64,000 nucleotides of DNA from Dugong dugon (GCA_030035585.1 CM057465.1:27360001-27424000); one strand, 5' to 3'. Positions 33,578 to 46,138 are shown, counted from the stretch's first letter. Notes: generated from the sequence alone by a model not told the origin. Program-made: numbers and translations.

Positions 33578-36345
33578 GTCATTGTTAGGTGCCATTGAGT
33601 TGGTTCTGACTCATACCGACCCTATGCACAACAGAACAAACACTTCCTAGTCCTGCGCCATGCCCATCATCATTGTGATGCTTGAGCCCATTGTTGCAGC
33701 CACTGTGTCAATCCATCTCATTGAGGGTCTTCTTCTTTTTCATTAACCCTCTGCTTTACCAAGCATGAAGTCCTTCTCCAGGGACTGATCCCTCCTGATA
33801 ACATGTCCAAGGTATGTGAGACATAGTCTTGTCATTCTTGCTTCTAAGGAGCATTCTAGTTGTACTTCTTCCAAGACAGATTAGTTTGTTCTTTTGACAG
33901 TCCATGGTATATTCAACATTCTTCACCAACACCACAATTCAAAGGCATCAATTCTTCTTTGGTCTTACTTATTCATTGTCCCAGCTTTCATATGCATATA
34001 AGGCTATTGAAAACACCATGGTTTGGGTCAGGCACACCTTAGTCTTCACTTTTAAACACTTTAAAAAGGTCTTTTGCAGCAGATTTACCAAATGCAACGC
34101 ATTCTTTGATTTCTTTACTGCTGCTTCCATGGGTGTTGATTGTGGATCCAAGTAAAATGAAATCCTTGACAACTTCAATCTTTTCTCTGTTTATCATAAT
34201 GTTGCTTATTGGTCCAGTTGTGAGGATTTTTGTTTTCTTTGTGTTGAGGTGTAATCCGTACTGAAGACTGTGGTCTTTGGTCTTTATCAGTAAGTGCTTC
34301 AAGTCCTCTTCACTTTCAGCAAACAAGGTTGTGTCATCTGCATATTGCAGGTTGTTAAGGAGTCTTCCTCTAATTCTAATGCCCCATTCTTCTTCATATA
34401 GTCCAGCTTCTCCGATTATTTGCTCAGCATACAGATTGAATAAGTATGGTGAAAGGATACAACCCTGATGCACACCTTCCTGACTTTAAGCCACACAGTA
34501 TCCTGTGTTCTGTTGAACAACTGCCTCTTGATCTATGTACAAATTCTTCATGAGCACAATTAAGTGTTCCGGAATTCCCATTCCTCAATATGTTATCCAT
34601 AATCTTTTATGATCTGCACAGTCAAATGTCTTAGCATAGTCAATAAAACACAGGTAAACATCTTTCTGGTATTCTCTGCTTTCAGCCAGGATCCATTTGA
34701 CATCAGTAATAATATCCCTGTTTCCAAGCCCTGTTGTGAATCCAGCTTGAATTTCTGGCATTTCCTTGTCAATATACTCCTGCAGCCTCTTTTGAATGAT
34801 CTTCAGCAAAATTTTACCCACGTGATACTAATGATATTGTTCAATAATTTCCACATTCAGTTGGATCACCTTTCTTGGGACTTGGCATAAATATGGATCT
34901 CTTCCAGTCATTTGCCAGGTAGCTGTCTTCCAATTTTTTGGCATAGACGAGTGAGCACTTCCAGTGTTGCAACCATTTGCTGAAACATCTCAACTGGTAT
35001 TCAGTCAATTCCTGGAGGCTTGTTTATGGCCAATGCCTTCAGCGCAGCTTGGAATTCTTCCTTCATTACCATCGGTTCATGATCATATGCTACCTCTTGA
35101 AATGGTTGAACATCGACCAATTCTTTCTGTTTAGTGACTCTGTGTATTCCTTCCATCTTCTTTCGATGCTTCCTGCATTATTTAATATTTTCCCCATAGA
35201 GCCCTGCAATATTGCAGCTCCAGGCTTGAATATTTTCTTCAGTTCTTTTAGCTTGCGAAATGCCAAGCATGTTCCTCCCTTTTGGTTTTCTATCTCCAGG
35301 TCTTTGCACATGTCATTATAATAGCTTACTTTGCCTTCTTGAGCAGCCCTTTGAAATTTTCCATTCAGCTCTTTTACTTCATCATTTTTTACTTTTGCTT
35401 TAGCTACTCAATGTTCAAGAGCAAGTTTCAGAGTCTCTTCTGACATCCATTTTGGCCGTTTTTTCTTTCCTGTCTTTTTAATGACCTTTTGCTTTCTTCA
35501 TGTATGATGTCCTTAATGTCATTCCACAACTTGTCTGGTCTTCTGTCATTAGTGCTCAGAGCATCAAATCTATTCTTAAGATGGTCTCTAAATTTAGGTG
35601 AGATATACTCAAGGTCGTATTTCAGCTCTCGTGGACTTGTTACAATTCTCTTCAGTTTCAACTTGAACTTGCATATGAGCAATTGATGGTCTGTTCTGCA
35701 GTCAGCCCCTGGCCTTGTTCTAACAGATGATATTGAGCTTTTCCATCATCTCTTTCCACAGATGTAGTCAATTTGATTCCTGTGTATTTCATCTGGTGAG
35801 GTCCATATGTATAGTCACCGTTGATGAAAAAGTTATTTGCAATGAAGAAGTCGTTGGTCTTGCAAAATTCTATCATGCGATCTCTGGCATCGTTTCTATC
35901 ACCAAGGCCATGTTTTCCAACTACCGAGCTTTCTTCTTTGTTTCCAACTTTCACATTTCAATCACCAGTAATTATCAATGCATCTCGATTGCATGTTCCA
36001 TCAATTTCAGACTGCAGAAGTTGGTAAAAATCTTCAATTTCTTCATCTCTGGCCTTAGTGGTTGGTGCATAATTTTGACTAATATTTGTATTAACTGGTC
36101 TTCCTTGTAGGTGTATGGGTGTTATCCTATCACTGACAGCGTTGTACTTCAGGATAGATCTTGAAATATTCTTTTTAACAATGAATGCAACGCCTTTCCT
36201 CTTCAAGTTGTCATTCCTGGCAGAGTAGACCATATGATAATCCTATTCAAAATGACCAATACCAGTTCATTTCAGCTCACTAATGCCTAGGATATCGATG
36301 TTTATGCATTATATTTTATTTTTGACAATTTCCAATTTCCAAAGG
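33578..36345 (-). mobile_element. RTE LINE, 5' truncated, 2.8 kb
   Basis: The longest uninterrupted RTE in the window. Reading leftward from 36345 it has the APE-like endonuclease region (GDYTYGPHQ and DRNDARDRMIEF remnants near 35955-35660), the linker, and the reverse transcriptase with QGCILSPYLFNLYAEQI and intact LQYADDTTLFAESEEDLKHL (34473-34039). It ends in the tail whose complement is TTGTTAGGTGCCATTGAG. Frameshifts and stops divide it into at least six frames, so it cannot encode a working enzyme. Its 5' end coincides with a perfect hairpin (36321-36356). Confidence 0.94.
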
Positions 36346-36356
36346 AAATTGTCAAA
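36321..36356. other. Perfect 13-bp inverted repeat with 10-base loop
   Basis: TTTGACAATTTCC (36321-36333) and GGAAATTGTCAAA (36344-36356) are exact reverse complements, at the point where recognisable RTE sequence ends. Confidence 0.9.
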
Positions 36357-36535
36357 GTTCTTACGGAAAGTGATTTCCAACTCAGAACTTTATATACAGC
36401 TACAATTAAGTGTGATGATAGACTGTACCCTGCTTTAGACATGCAAGAACTCAAAAGATTTAACCACCCCCCATGCACCCTTTCCCTGGAAATTACTACC
36501 AAAATGAAAGTATGAAAACAGGGAATCGCCTCAAG

Positions 36536-36744
36536 AAACCAAACCAAACCCATTGCTGTCAAGTTGATTCCCACTCATAGCAACCCTATAGGACAGAATA
36601 AAACTGCCCCATAGGGTTTCCAAGGCTGTAATCTTAATGGAAGCAGACTGCCACATCTTTCTCTCATGGAGCAGGTGATTAGTTCAAATCACCCTTTTGG
36701 TTAGCAGCTGAGCACTTAACCATTGAGCCACCAGGGCTCCTCCT
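36536..36744 (-). repeat. AfroSINE, full-length
   Basis: AAACCAAACCAAACCCATTG to GCCACCAGGGCTCC, with the full middle. Target duplication GCCTCAAG (36528-36535, 36745-36752). Confidence 0.95.
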
Positions 36745-36752
36745 GCCTCAAG

Positions 36753-37320
36753 GGATAGGCAAATAAAATCCTGAGTAATGAACAGAGATTCCAAGTTGAC
36801 AGCTGTGTACCAGGTGTGGGCAACAACCAGTTAAGGCTGGAACAGGTCAGAAGGGTCCAGGAGAGATGTTCCCAAAGATAAAATTGATAGAGTCATTGAA
36901 AACAATTAAAGCAGATGCAGACAGTTGAGGAAAGGTTAAATAAGTACACAGAAAAACTAACCAAAAGGGAGAAAGGAAAATTGTTCACCTCAGGAACATG
37001 GGAAAGAAAATATAATCATGTGACTCACCCATGAATAGTAATGTGGCACCAAAATTAATATATACCTATTTGGAAAAGGAGGTATAGGTGAGTATATGTG
37101 TAAAAGGGAGTGTTAGTGAGCGAGAAATCCTCATCTTTCATAGAAGTGGTCAATAGATATTGCCTAAAATGGAAAAACCAAGTAGTATGTCATACAGAGA
37201 TATGAAGAATACAAAGAAAGAAGAAATAAAGGTGAATCATCTATTGGCCTCAAGAGAGGTAAAGCTGGGAGACTGCTGGTTGTTACAAGCCTCAGTGAAC
37301 TATTTGACCCTTTAAACTTA
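36753..37320. other. Unassigned, probably an old interspersed repeat
   Basis: The order GTTCACCTCAGGAACATGGG, AGTGGTCAATAGATATTGCC, TAAAATGGAAAAACC and GTCATACAGAGATATGAAGA feels like an old mammalian repeat, but I cannot name it. Confidence 0.35.
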
Positions 37321-37399
37321 TTACATATATATACATTACATATATTACATCTTTACATATATTACATATATGACACATATTTATGGTACCATATATATA
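37320..37399. repeat. AT-rich low-complexity tract
   Basis: Imperfect ACATATATTACAT-type repeats. Confidence 0.85.
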
Positions 37400-37602
37400 A
37401 AACCAATCAAATCCATTGCCGTAGAGTAGATTCTGACCCCATGTTTGACAAAGTAGAGCTGCTCCATAGGGTTTTCCTGTCCATGATCTTTAAGGATGCA
37501 GATTGCCAGGCCTATTCTCCCATGGTGCCACTTAGTGGGTTTGAAGTGCCATCCGTTTGGTTAGCAGCTGGTCACAAACCACTTGCGTCATCCAGGGACC
37601 TC
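37399..37602 (-). repeat. AfroSINE, full-length, old
   Basis: AACCAATCAAATCCATTGCC, GGGTTTTCCTGTCCATGATC, TTGCGTCATCCAGGGACC. Confidence 0.9.
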
Positions 37603-37639
37603 TTACTTCTGATAAAAAATGAAAACTAAATTTTTAGAA

Positions 37640-38035
37640 AGTGAATGGGAGTTGAGGATGTAGAAATAAACACATAAATCTGTATAAATTTGGTGGGGAT
37701 GGAAAGGCAAGTGAAAAGGAGGTTGGTAGAGGAAGACAGGTTATTTTTTAAAAGATACATGAAATGCTTGAGCAGGCCTTCAAGTTGCAATGACAGGATC
37801 AGAAAATTAGGAGAGGTTGAAAATACATATGAGAGAGGGAGCAAGGCAGCAGCAGAGCCCTGGCCTGATGGGGGTAGGAGGACGTGGTCTGGAGAACACA
37901 CCTTTGAAGAGGAGAGGGAACATCTCTTCTTCTGAAACTTGAGGAAAGAAGCAGAAAGTGCATGTGGATACAGACCCAACCAAGGTGATGGTGGCAGGGA
38001 AGAGGAGATGGGAATATACCCCGTTCAAATTCTGA
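37640..38035 (-). repeat. LINE-2 internal fragment, antisense
   Basis: Purine-rich strand similar to the L2 complement (GGAAAGGCAAGTGAAAAGGA, GGAGAGGTTGAAAATACATA, GGTGATGGTGGCAGGGAAGA). The purine bias explains the long minus-strand frames here. Confidence 0.5.
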
Positions 38036-39128
38036 ATCCTCAAAACTCAATGAGTTACGGAATGTGAACCTTCACTAGACATTTGAGATACTCTTCCTAG
38101 TTCCCACAATCAGTCTCCAATAATTATGTTTTGAATATTGTGGTGTCATTATGCTCTCTGATTTCTGGTTTACTTTTTTGTTCTTTTCAAATTGTGAAAT
38201 CCCTCCTGTAGTAGCAAATGCACACGTGCACATGAATGCACACACATACCTTTCACTCGCTTACAGGCCTCTGCTCACAGAGAAAAATCCCTTCTGGAAA
38301 AACAATGCTAGAAGCATAGCAAAGAGGGCTTTGATATTCTTTTATAATTAAATTTTTTTTTTCAGCTTAACAACTTTTAAAAATTAAGGCAACAGCAATA
38401 CCCTGTGGTAGCTCCTAGCTTAGGTCTTGGAGACCCCATACATAACTTAAGGACTACAGTTCAGCAACAGGTTCGTCAAATTATGGTTTCTATGCATTTC
38501 TAGTAGCATACTTGGGATGCCACAAACAATGTGCAGAAAGGTCACATATTCCAAATGATAAATGATAGCCCTGGGGCAATATGTAATTACCTCTACCCTC
38601 TTCAATAAAGTTTAATTTTCAACTACAGTTTTTTCACATTAAGGCACCTTTTATTATAAGTCACTTTTGGTTGTATTCCAAATGTAAATAATTAGCATTA
38701 ATAGAGAATTTACGATGCCTCAGGCACTGTGATAGGCTGTTTATAGCCATTAACTTTTTTTACTCTCCTAACAGCCATCCTAAAGCATAAGAACAATATT
38801 AGTCCCACTTTTAAGGAATTCAAAGTAACCACTCAAAAATTCAAACCCAGGTTTTTCTCCCTCCAAAGACCTAAAGGAGCAGATGCTGCTGCCTCCGAGG
38901 CTACTATGGTCCAGGAAGAAAGAATGAGGGCTTAAACCTAGACAATGAGCAAAGCACTGGAAAGATAGCATAGATGCTCCCTCCTTTTACTCTATAGCAC
39001 ATTTGGTATAGGTCTTTAATGCAGTTGACAGCCACTATAAAGTTTATATAAGCCCTCCCTCCTATTATGAATATCCTTCCTTATGCTACAGGGTTTGGAA
39101 ATGACCATGGGTACATAAATGTTTGCCT

Positions 39129-39160
<32 letters not shown>

Positions 39161-39187
39161 TTATATGCCAGAACTATTTATGTTTTC
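38036..39187. other. Unassigned upstream sequence with a MIR and a TG repeat
   Basis: A decayed MIR (+) at about 38700-38885 (GATGCCTCAGGCACTGTGAT, AGTCCCACTTTTAAGG) and a (TG)n tract at 39130-39162. The rest is unassigned. Confidence 0.6.
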
Positions 39188-39199
39188 TTATCAATTCTT

Positions 39200-39393
39200 G
39201 GAGTCCTTACATGGCACAAGCAGTTAAGACCTCAGATACTAACAAAAAGATTGGAAGTTCCAATCCACAGAGAGGCACCTTGGAAGAAAGGTATGGCAAT
39301 CTACTTTCAAAAGGTCACAGCCATTGAAAACCCTATGAAGCACAGTTTTATTCTGAAACCATGAGTCTGAACCAACTTGATAACAACTGGTTT
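39200..39393 (+). repeat. AfroSINE, full-length, old
   Basis: GGAGTCCTTACATGGCACAA, GGAAGAAAGGTATGGCAATC, AACCAACTTGATAACAACTG. Target duplication TTATCAATTCTT / TTATCAATCCTT (39188-39199, 39394-39405). Confidence 0.93.
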
Positions 39394-39399
39394 TTATCA

Positions 39400-39545
39400 A
39401 TCCTTACAACACTATGAGCTATATATTATTATCTTCATTTTATGGAAAAGGAAAATTGAGATTCAGAGTGACTAAGTGACATGTCCCACCTTAAACAGCT
39501 TGAGATTGCTAGGCCTGAGAGTTTGGGAGACAGTGCAGCAATAGA
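39400..39545 (+). repeat. MIR SINE
   Basis: CTTACAACACTATGAGCTAT, TTATCTTCATTTTATGGAAA, GATTCAGAGTGACTAAGTGA. The AfroSINE entered its left side. Confidence 0.75.
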
Positions 39546-42429
39546 ACTATCTTTTAAAGCCAGGCTTTGAATACTGTGACTGGGAATAAGAACGTGGAAA
39601 GCTGTTGTTTACATATCATCACCAGAGTTGATGGTGGTATGTAAATTAATTTTAAAAAGAGCCCTTTTGAAGACACCCATTTAGTATATCATATATATAT
39701 AATATTGTATATAGACACACAAAGTGAATCCTAATTTTCATGTGGTTTAAATGCAGCATTGGATAGGTTAAACCTCAGCTCATTATTTTTTTAAGGTGCA
39801 GGAACAGACCAAGGATGTTCATTGCACATAAATAAGACTATGCAGCAACTATTCCTTGATAGGACTTATGTTGTACAGCTCAAGGTCTAACAATCCCATA
39901 TGGATGCTACAAGCAGATGTGCCTGGTCCTTTTAAAAGACAAAGTCATTTCCCTGAATAACTTCATTCCTTTCCTGCTACAACTATGGTGCTAATCATGA
40001 ATTTTCCTACTTTGCAGCATTCAAAGGACAATCTTTTCTCATGATGAACCAAGAAACAATATTCTGTTGTCTATGGGAAAACTGCCTTGCAAATTTTCCA
40101 CAGAAAATTTTTTATACTAACCTTCCCATGTTTTTAAACTAGAATGAATGTGAATCCTGTCCTTGGGCACCCTCAAAAAAGTTTCCTGAGAAATTTCCAT
40201 TACCTGAACTGTTTCATCATGGTTTTTTACTTTCGTCACATCTTATTCTTTGACTGTTGAAAGGGCCTTCGTTTGTTTACTTTAATTGATTTGGAGTAAA
40301 CAGAAGGACTGACCTAGCACAGGGCTATTACAATAATATTTAATAATAAATCACACCCTCAGAAGGTTAGAAAAGGAATAATTAATTTGTTTTTAAGATC
40401 TTACAAAGTTGCTTTTTCCTTCTAAGACTACCTTGGTGTACACCCCAAACCAAGTTATATTAAGGACATCAGAAAAAGAATATGTGTGTACAAATATATG
40501 TAAGCATATAGTACCACCTTCAGAGAGCTCTGCCTACTTTAACAGACTTTTCTTTCCACAAGGAAGATTCTAGAAACTACCTAAGCTTATCTTGTTAGAA
40601 AATAAAGAACAAATTTTCACATAGATGTCAGCTAAACCCACAACAGACTTCAAGGTGCAAAACAGTTCCATATTTGTAATTATGCAACACACTTCAAATA
40701 TGAGGCCGTCACACCCAAAGGAAATGCACAAATTAAAAATTCTTATCACTTCTGTGACTTTAAGAGAGTTGCACTCTTCTGCCTTTTCATGCTACATCGT
40801 GTGTTACTGTTTCATCAAAGCAAACAGTTTGTTTCATTTAAAATCTCTTCAATGTGCTTAGTGAGAACAGCTGCAATGCAGGTTTCTCCCTCATGTGAAA
40901 ACTACCAAATACTGCTTTTCGTTCCACTTCCAGTCTAGACTTCATTAACCATATTTGCAAAAAGTCTGTTCAGCCACCTGTCTCCATGTCCAAAGCTAAT
41001 TGTTGTTTCTCCCAGGTGAGGAGAAGAATAAGTGCATGACATTAGTGTACGTTTCAGAGTGAGGACAAGCAAGCTATTAACAATCACAAAGGACGATGCA
41101 AGGATGGAAGGAAAAAGGAATGGAAGGCTGGGAGAGAGAAGGAGAAGGGAGGGAGGAAGAGAAGGAAGCAGCGCTTTTCACAAGGGTTTGCTGTAGTCCT
41201 TTTTTGTTTTTTAGCACAACTCATCAACCTAGCATTGACATTAGCATAAATCAGTTACCCAGAGACAGGAGTCTGGGCAGAGACAGGAAGTATCAATTTG
41301 TCCTGCTGGCTTCAGTATATGCAATCCAGAGGGGAATCTTGCACATGTTATCTATCATGACATCATTTGGCCAATGAGCAGATATTCCTCTAGTTGGAGG
41401 GGGTAAAGCCCCCCATCAGCCATTACTTTAATAATAATCTGACTTCACTAAACAATGTTTCAAGATGATTACAATTCAACAAACTTTTCTGAAAAAAAAA
41501 AAAAAAAAGACTTGTGGACAAAAGTAAAAGGCCAAATTAAAGAACACATTATAGTTGTTATGATGAACACAGATACACTCTGCTTTAGTAAACTAATCAG
41601 ATGCTCATCCACATGGTACATAGAATCACCATCAATTAAATAGAACTGCCAGGACTGAATCTTGAAAATCAATTAAAGGAAATGCTGACACTACATTTAT
41701 AAACATTTTGGATCTATAGCATTAATCCTTTAGTTTAGTTTTTTTTTTTTTTTTTTTAAATTTCACACATCTGGGCTTTTTTTTTTTTTTTTTCCTATAG
41801 GCTTCCATATATAAAGAATTACTAACTAATGTCAGAAGCTTTGCATTGCTCTCTAAAGCAATGTGGTTCTTTTGGAGTTGCCTGGGATGTGACTTTGCAA
41901 ACATATTCTTCTCTGTTTGGACAACATGTTCAGAAGAGTAAAATCTCATCACCTCCAAAACGTATGGTTGTAATTATCAAAACCTAGCAGTGCGAAAACT
42001 CCAGTGTCAAAAGCTGTTAACCCTAACTCACAGTGCCAAGTCATTGGTAGCAAAGTGTATACACACAGCATTCTCGATCACAGAAATATTACCACCTAAG
42101 CAGATCCTATATTGTAAAAGGTCTTGTCTCTGAAAAAAATCTGTACAGAACATAATTGTATGAATCTGCGATGTGCTGATTGGGGATGGGAATCTAGGGG
42201 TGATAGATGCATTTAATATTAATTCCAAACTTCATCTGATAACAACCCCATCCTCTCAAGTGAAAGAGGTAGAAAAATTTCCCTCAAGATTCTGTGGATA
42301 GATTAGACCTAATTTAATTAGCTAAATGCCATTGCATTGCTTTTCCAGGGAGATAAGTTGGAAGAAGAGGTTCAGTCTAAAATCTATAAGGGTATTCTTC
42401 AACAAGTCATTCATATGGCAGTTTTATTA
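39546..42429. other. Unassigned upstream sequence (2.9 kb)
   Basis: The longest stretch here without a recognised repeat. It holds a facing pair of forkhead-type sites (40274-40302), a purine-rich tract (41083-41172), an A18 run near 41491 and two T runs (41740-41757, 41777-41793). No exon recognised. Confidence 0.55.
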
Positions 42430-42572
42430 CCAAGAAGCAGCGTAATGTAATGAGGCGTCAGAATACTTAGCTTCTAGTCCTTTTTTCCCATTCAGTAGTT
42501 ATATGGTATTAGGAAGGTTGTTTAACTTCTCTAGGCCTTCATTTATTCACATTTTGCTGATGGATAGAAACT
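42430..42572 (-). repeat. MIR SINE, antisense
   Basis: AGCGTAATGTAATGAGGCGT, TTCAGTAGTTATATGGTATT, TTTAACTTCTCTAGGCCTTC match the MIR complement. Confidence 0.8.
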
Positions 42573-42952
42573 ATGTCTGCTTGTCTTACTTTATTTTGTA
42601 CCCATAATGGTTTTTAAATTCACTTATTGAGAAGTATAAAGAGTGGGAAAATTATATTATAATACTAATAATGTTATCAGCTTCCCGTTAATCTGCTTCT
42701 ATTTCTATTTCATTATTCCCATGAAGGGCACTGGTGACATGCAGCCATTACTAGGCAACGTAGACAGCTTGGCAGGAACACAGACAAATATGATCTTGAT
42801 TGTCCAGTATTAATACCCAATGATGCCATTAATCAAGCTAGTAGAGCTTCCTGGGAAAACAAATTCCTACAAGGAGAAAATGGCATGGATCTGCTTAATG
42901 ATCATTTCAAGACAGCTTTTCTAGTTGATGTCAGATGAATGACTAAATCAGG

Positions 42953-43470
42953 GCTCAGCAATTTTTTTTTTTTTTTTTTTCTGTAAATGGTCAGATAGTA
43001 AATACTTTAGGCTTTGTGGGTCTTTGTAACTGCTACTCAACTCTGCCATTATAGCACAAAAGCAGCCACAGACGTGTAAGTGAATGAAGTGGTTGTGTTC
43101 CAATAAAACTTTATTTATGGCCACTGAGTCCCTGGGTGGCACAAACAGTGAAGCACTCAAATACTAACTGAAAGGCTGGTGGTTCAAACGCACCCAGAGG
43201 CACCTCAGAAGACACGCAGGTGATCTGCTTCCAAAAGGTCACAACCTTGCAAACCCTATGGAGCAATACTACTCTGCATACGTGAGGTCACTATGAGTCA
43301 GAATTATCTCGAGGGCAATCAACAACAACAATCATCTTTATATGTCACAAAATATTATTCTCCTTTTGATTTTTTTCAACGATTTAAAAATGTAAAAACC
43401 ATTCTTAGTTTTTGGGCACACAAAAGCAGGCATTTGGCTCAAGGGCCTTAGTTTGCAGACCCTTAGATGA
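42953..43470. mobile_element. hAT-type DNA transposon (MER family), split by an AfroSINE
   Basis: Left: GGGCTCAGCAATTTT, T run, CTGTAAATGGTCAGATAGTA, TTTAGGCTTTGTGGGTCTTT, GTTCCAATAAAACTTTATTT. Right, after the SINE: GCATTTGGCTCAAGGGCCTT, AGTTTGCAGACCCTTAGA. The ends are imperfect terminal inverted repeats of the GGTTGGCAAAC type known from non-autonomous hAT-Charlie elements. Confidence 0.75.
43126..43331 (+). repeat. AfroSINE, full-length with (CAA)n tail
   Basis: GAGTCCCTGGGTGGCACAAA, GGTGATCTGCTTCCAAAAGG, CTCGAGGGCAATCAACAACA. Confidence 0.94.
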
Positions 43471-44711
43471 ATGTTACAAAATGATAGAGGTTATTCATCC
43501 ACACTCTGTTGAGATTTCTGTTCGGGTTGTATTGTGTGAATACTTATTCTTTTTGCAATGTATATGGTGATTTTGTCAGTGGATCAGGAATGTCACACAA
43601 AACGAGTACAGTGAGAGAGAAAAAGTCTCCCCTGGGGCACTGAGAGAAAGACAAGCAGTGGAGTGCATGGATTCCTAAACCAGGTGGCAGGTACACTGAT
43701 CTTGGATCCTGCCCCGGGCCAGAATCACCAGGAGACTAGAGCAAAGATAAAGTCAGGAGCTCCAAAGCAATAAAGCAACACCAAGCTAATGCCTGCAAGT
43801 AAAGCTCAGTGTTCTGCCATCTTACAGGGCTTGTCCAATACTTCAACAGTTACCTGCTCCTAAACTGGTTTGACAGGATTTGCAGTCCCCCCCCCCCACC
43901 CCCGCTTATTGTTGACGGTAAAAATTCTACCATGTACACTCAGTTCTGTCTTTAACTCCCCTAGGAAATTGCAAATATGTCTCAAAAAAATAACTAGTAA
44001 GTCACCAATGTCAGTGTTGATCAGGTCATTTTACTCAGTGCTTGGAGCCAACAGGAACAGCAAGGTTGGATGATCAGGGATTCAAGGGAGAAAAAAGGGC
44101 AATAAGAGGGGGAAAGAAGTGCCCAAAGTTGATCAGTTCCATAGTTCAGCTAAGCAGATCCCTGCCATTCATTCTGTAGCATTTACTGGGCATCTACTCA
44201 ATTCAAAATGCTTGCCAACCAGAGACTCTACTTTCACTATGTTTGTAAACCTCAAAATGGGATTGAGGCATTCTTTTTGCATTAATAACAGCTAAGATTA
44301 AATAAGAAGGTTACCTGTACTCTAGTGAGAATTTTTGAAAAGTGTCCGTTTTCATTCAAAATAACACACAATGAAATCTGTAATATAATGATATCCTGAG
44401 CTGACTGCCTAGAAGATTCTTCTGCTTATTGTTTCTACATTTGTAACCAAAATACACTGGCTGTTCAATACTAATGTAATGATTATAATGGTTAATCAAC
44501 CTTGTGCAAGAAAAATACATAACAGGAATAATCTCAATCTGAGTTTGGCAAAAATGCCTATTTGCTTTACTAATATTTTGTGGTAAGAACAAAGCTCAAG
44601 AAATTCTCCATGGAATATGCAGCTTGGTTACCATGTTGCCACTAACAAAGCTGGAACTACAAATAGATCAGAAATGCCTAAAAAACTGAGGGTGACAATT
44701 GAGGGTAAAAT
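43471..44711. other. Unassigned upstream sequence
   Basis: Contains a C13 run (near 43887-43900). Nothing else recognised. Confidence 0.6.
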
Positions 44712-44935
44712 AAACTTTAGGGTCCGACAGACCTAGATTTGACTCCCAGCTCAGCTGTCTACCAATAATGTGGCTTCAGGCAAGTGATGCCAACTTCCCA
44801 GGCCTCAATATCCTCATCTATAAAATAGGGTGAGAATTTTTACCCATGGGCTTCTTCTGAGCATTCCATGATGTGCTGTTCATAAGGGGGCTCAAGACGG
44901 TGTCTGACAAAGAGCAGGCTTCCAATCAACGTTAA
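44712..44935 (-). repeat. MIR SINE, antisense
   Basis: GGGTCCGACAGACCTAGATT, CAGGCAAGTGATGCCAACTT, CCTCATCTATAAAATAGGGT, TGTCTGACAAAGAGCAGGCT. Confidence 0.9.
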
Positions 44936-45149
44936 TCCCTTTTTAGAGACCACATTAGACTATTTTCTATGTGAAAGCCATGTATAATCAGAATTGAGTT
45001 CACAGTCTTTGACTTTAAGGTTAACTGAGGTTATACAACAATTTCCTTTCCCCAGTCACTGAGAGATCTGGTTTCACTTTCCTGCTTCAAGTAAGCAGGC
45101 CTGGAAAAATAGATTTAGAATTTTTTTTGGTAACTGAGGATCTAGTAGT

Positions 45150-45285
45150 AATTTTCTTTGAATTCAAATCCTGGTTCTGTCACCTAATAGCTATGTGATC
45201 TTGTCAAGTTTTTAAAACTGTCTATGTCTAGTCCCCTCTCTTTAAAATCATAAAAATAATAGTAACTAACTCTTGGGGTTATTGT
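45150..45285 (-). repeat. MIR SINE, antisense
   Basis: AATTCAAATCCTGGTTCTGT, ACCTAATAGCTATGTGATCT, AATAATAGTAACTAACTC, GGGGTTATTGT. Confidence 0.85.
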
Positions 45286-45356
45286 ATATTATATGTATAT
45301 ATATATCTATACGGACAGAGAATATAGTATACCCATACAATTATTGCTTGGCATAA

Positions 45357-45419
<63 letters not shown>

Positions 45420-45467
45420 AACACATATATATATAGCTTGATGTAATTATATACACACATATATATA
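45286..45467. repeat. (TA)n / (CA)n microsatellite
   Basis: About 25 uninterrupted TA units at 45357-45406, then CA units and further TA blocks. The tract resumes at 45621-45647 beyond the inserted SINE. Confidence 0.97.
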
Positions 45468-45620
45468 ACACATTGCCCTCAAGTCGATCCTGACTTATAA
45501 CAACCCTATAGGACAGAGTAGAACTGCCCCATAGGGTTTCCAAGGAGCAGCTAGTGGATTCTTACTGCTGACCTTTTGATTAGCAGCCATAGCACTTAAC
45601 CACCAGGCCACCAGGGCTCC
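45468..45620 (-). repeat. AfroSINE, deletion subfamily, inside the TA tract
   Basis: ACACATTGCCCTCAAGTCGA, GGTTTCCAAGGAGCAGCTAG (deletion junction), CACCAGGGCTCC; ATATATAT on both sides. Confidence 0.94.
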
Positions 45621-45647
45621 ATATATATGTATATACATATATATGTT

Positions 45648-46138
45648 CCACCACTTGTCTGTCAGCTTGTTGTACTGTGGAGGCTTGCACGTTGCTATGA
45701 TGCTCGAAGCTATGGCATCAGTATTTCAAATATCAGCAGGGTCACCCATGGTGGACATGTTTCAGCAGAGCTTCCAGACTAAGACAGACTAGGAAAAAGA
45801 ACCTGGCGATCTACTTCCAAAAAAAATTGCCCAGCGAAAACCTTATGAAGAGCAGCAGAACGTTGTCTGACATAGCAGTGGAAGATGAGCCCCCTCCAGT
45901 TGGAAGGCACTCAAAACATGACTGGGGAAGAGCTGCCTCATCAAAGTAGAGTCGACCTTAATGACATGGATGGAGTAAAGCTTTCAGCACCTTTATTTGT
46001 TGATGTGGCATGACTCAAAATGAGAAGAAACAGTTGCAAACATCCATTAATAATCAGAACATGGAATTATGAAGTATGAATTTAGGAAAATTGGAAGTCA
46101 ACAAAAATGAAATGGCACACAAAGATTGGCATGCTAGG
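45648..46138 (+). mobile_element. RTE LINE, 5' segment (left of the L1 insertion)
   Basis: 5' UTR and start of the RTE: CTGTCAGCTTGTTG, GGAGGCTTGCACGTTGCTAT, CTTCCAGACTAAGACAGACT, GAAGATGAGCCCCCTCCAGT, CATCCATTAATAATCAGAAC. It continues at 47522. Confidence 0.9.

Noticed and set aside
34039..34473. Well-preserved reverse transcriptase frame with YADD
   Set aside because: It is one remnant of a frameshifted RTE LINE, not a host gene or a working polymerase.
37690..38050. Several overlapping frames on both strands near 38 kb
   Set aside because: The purine-rich L2-like strand has few stops; no splice or domain evidence.
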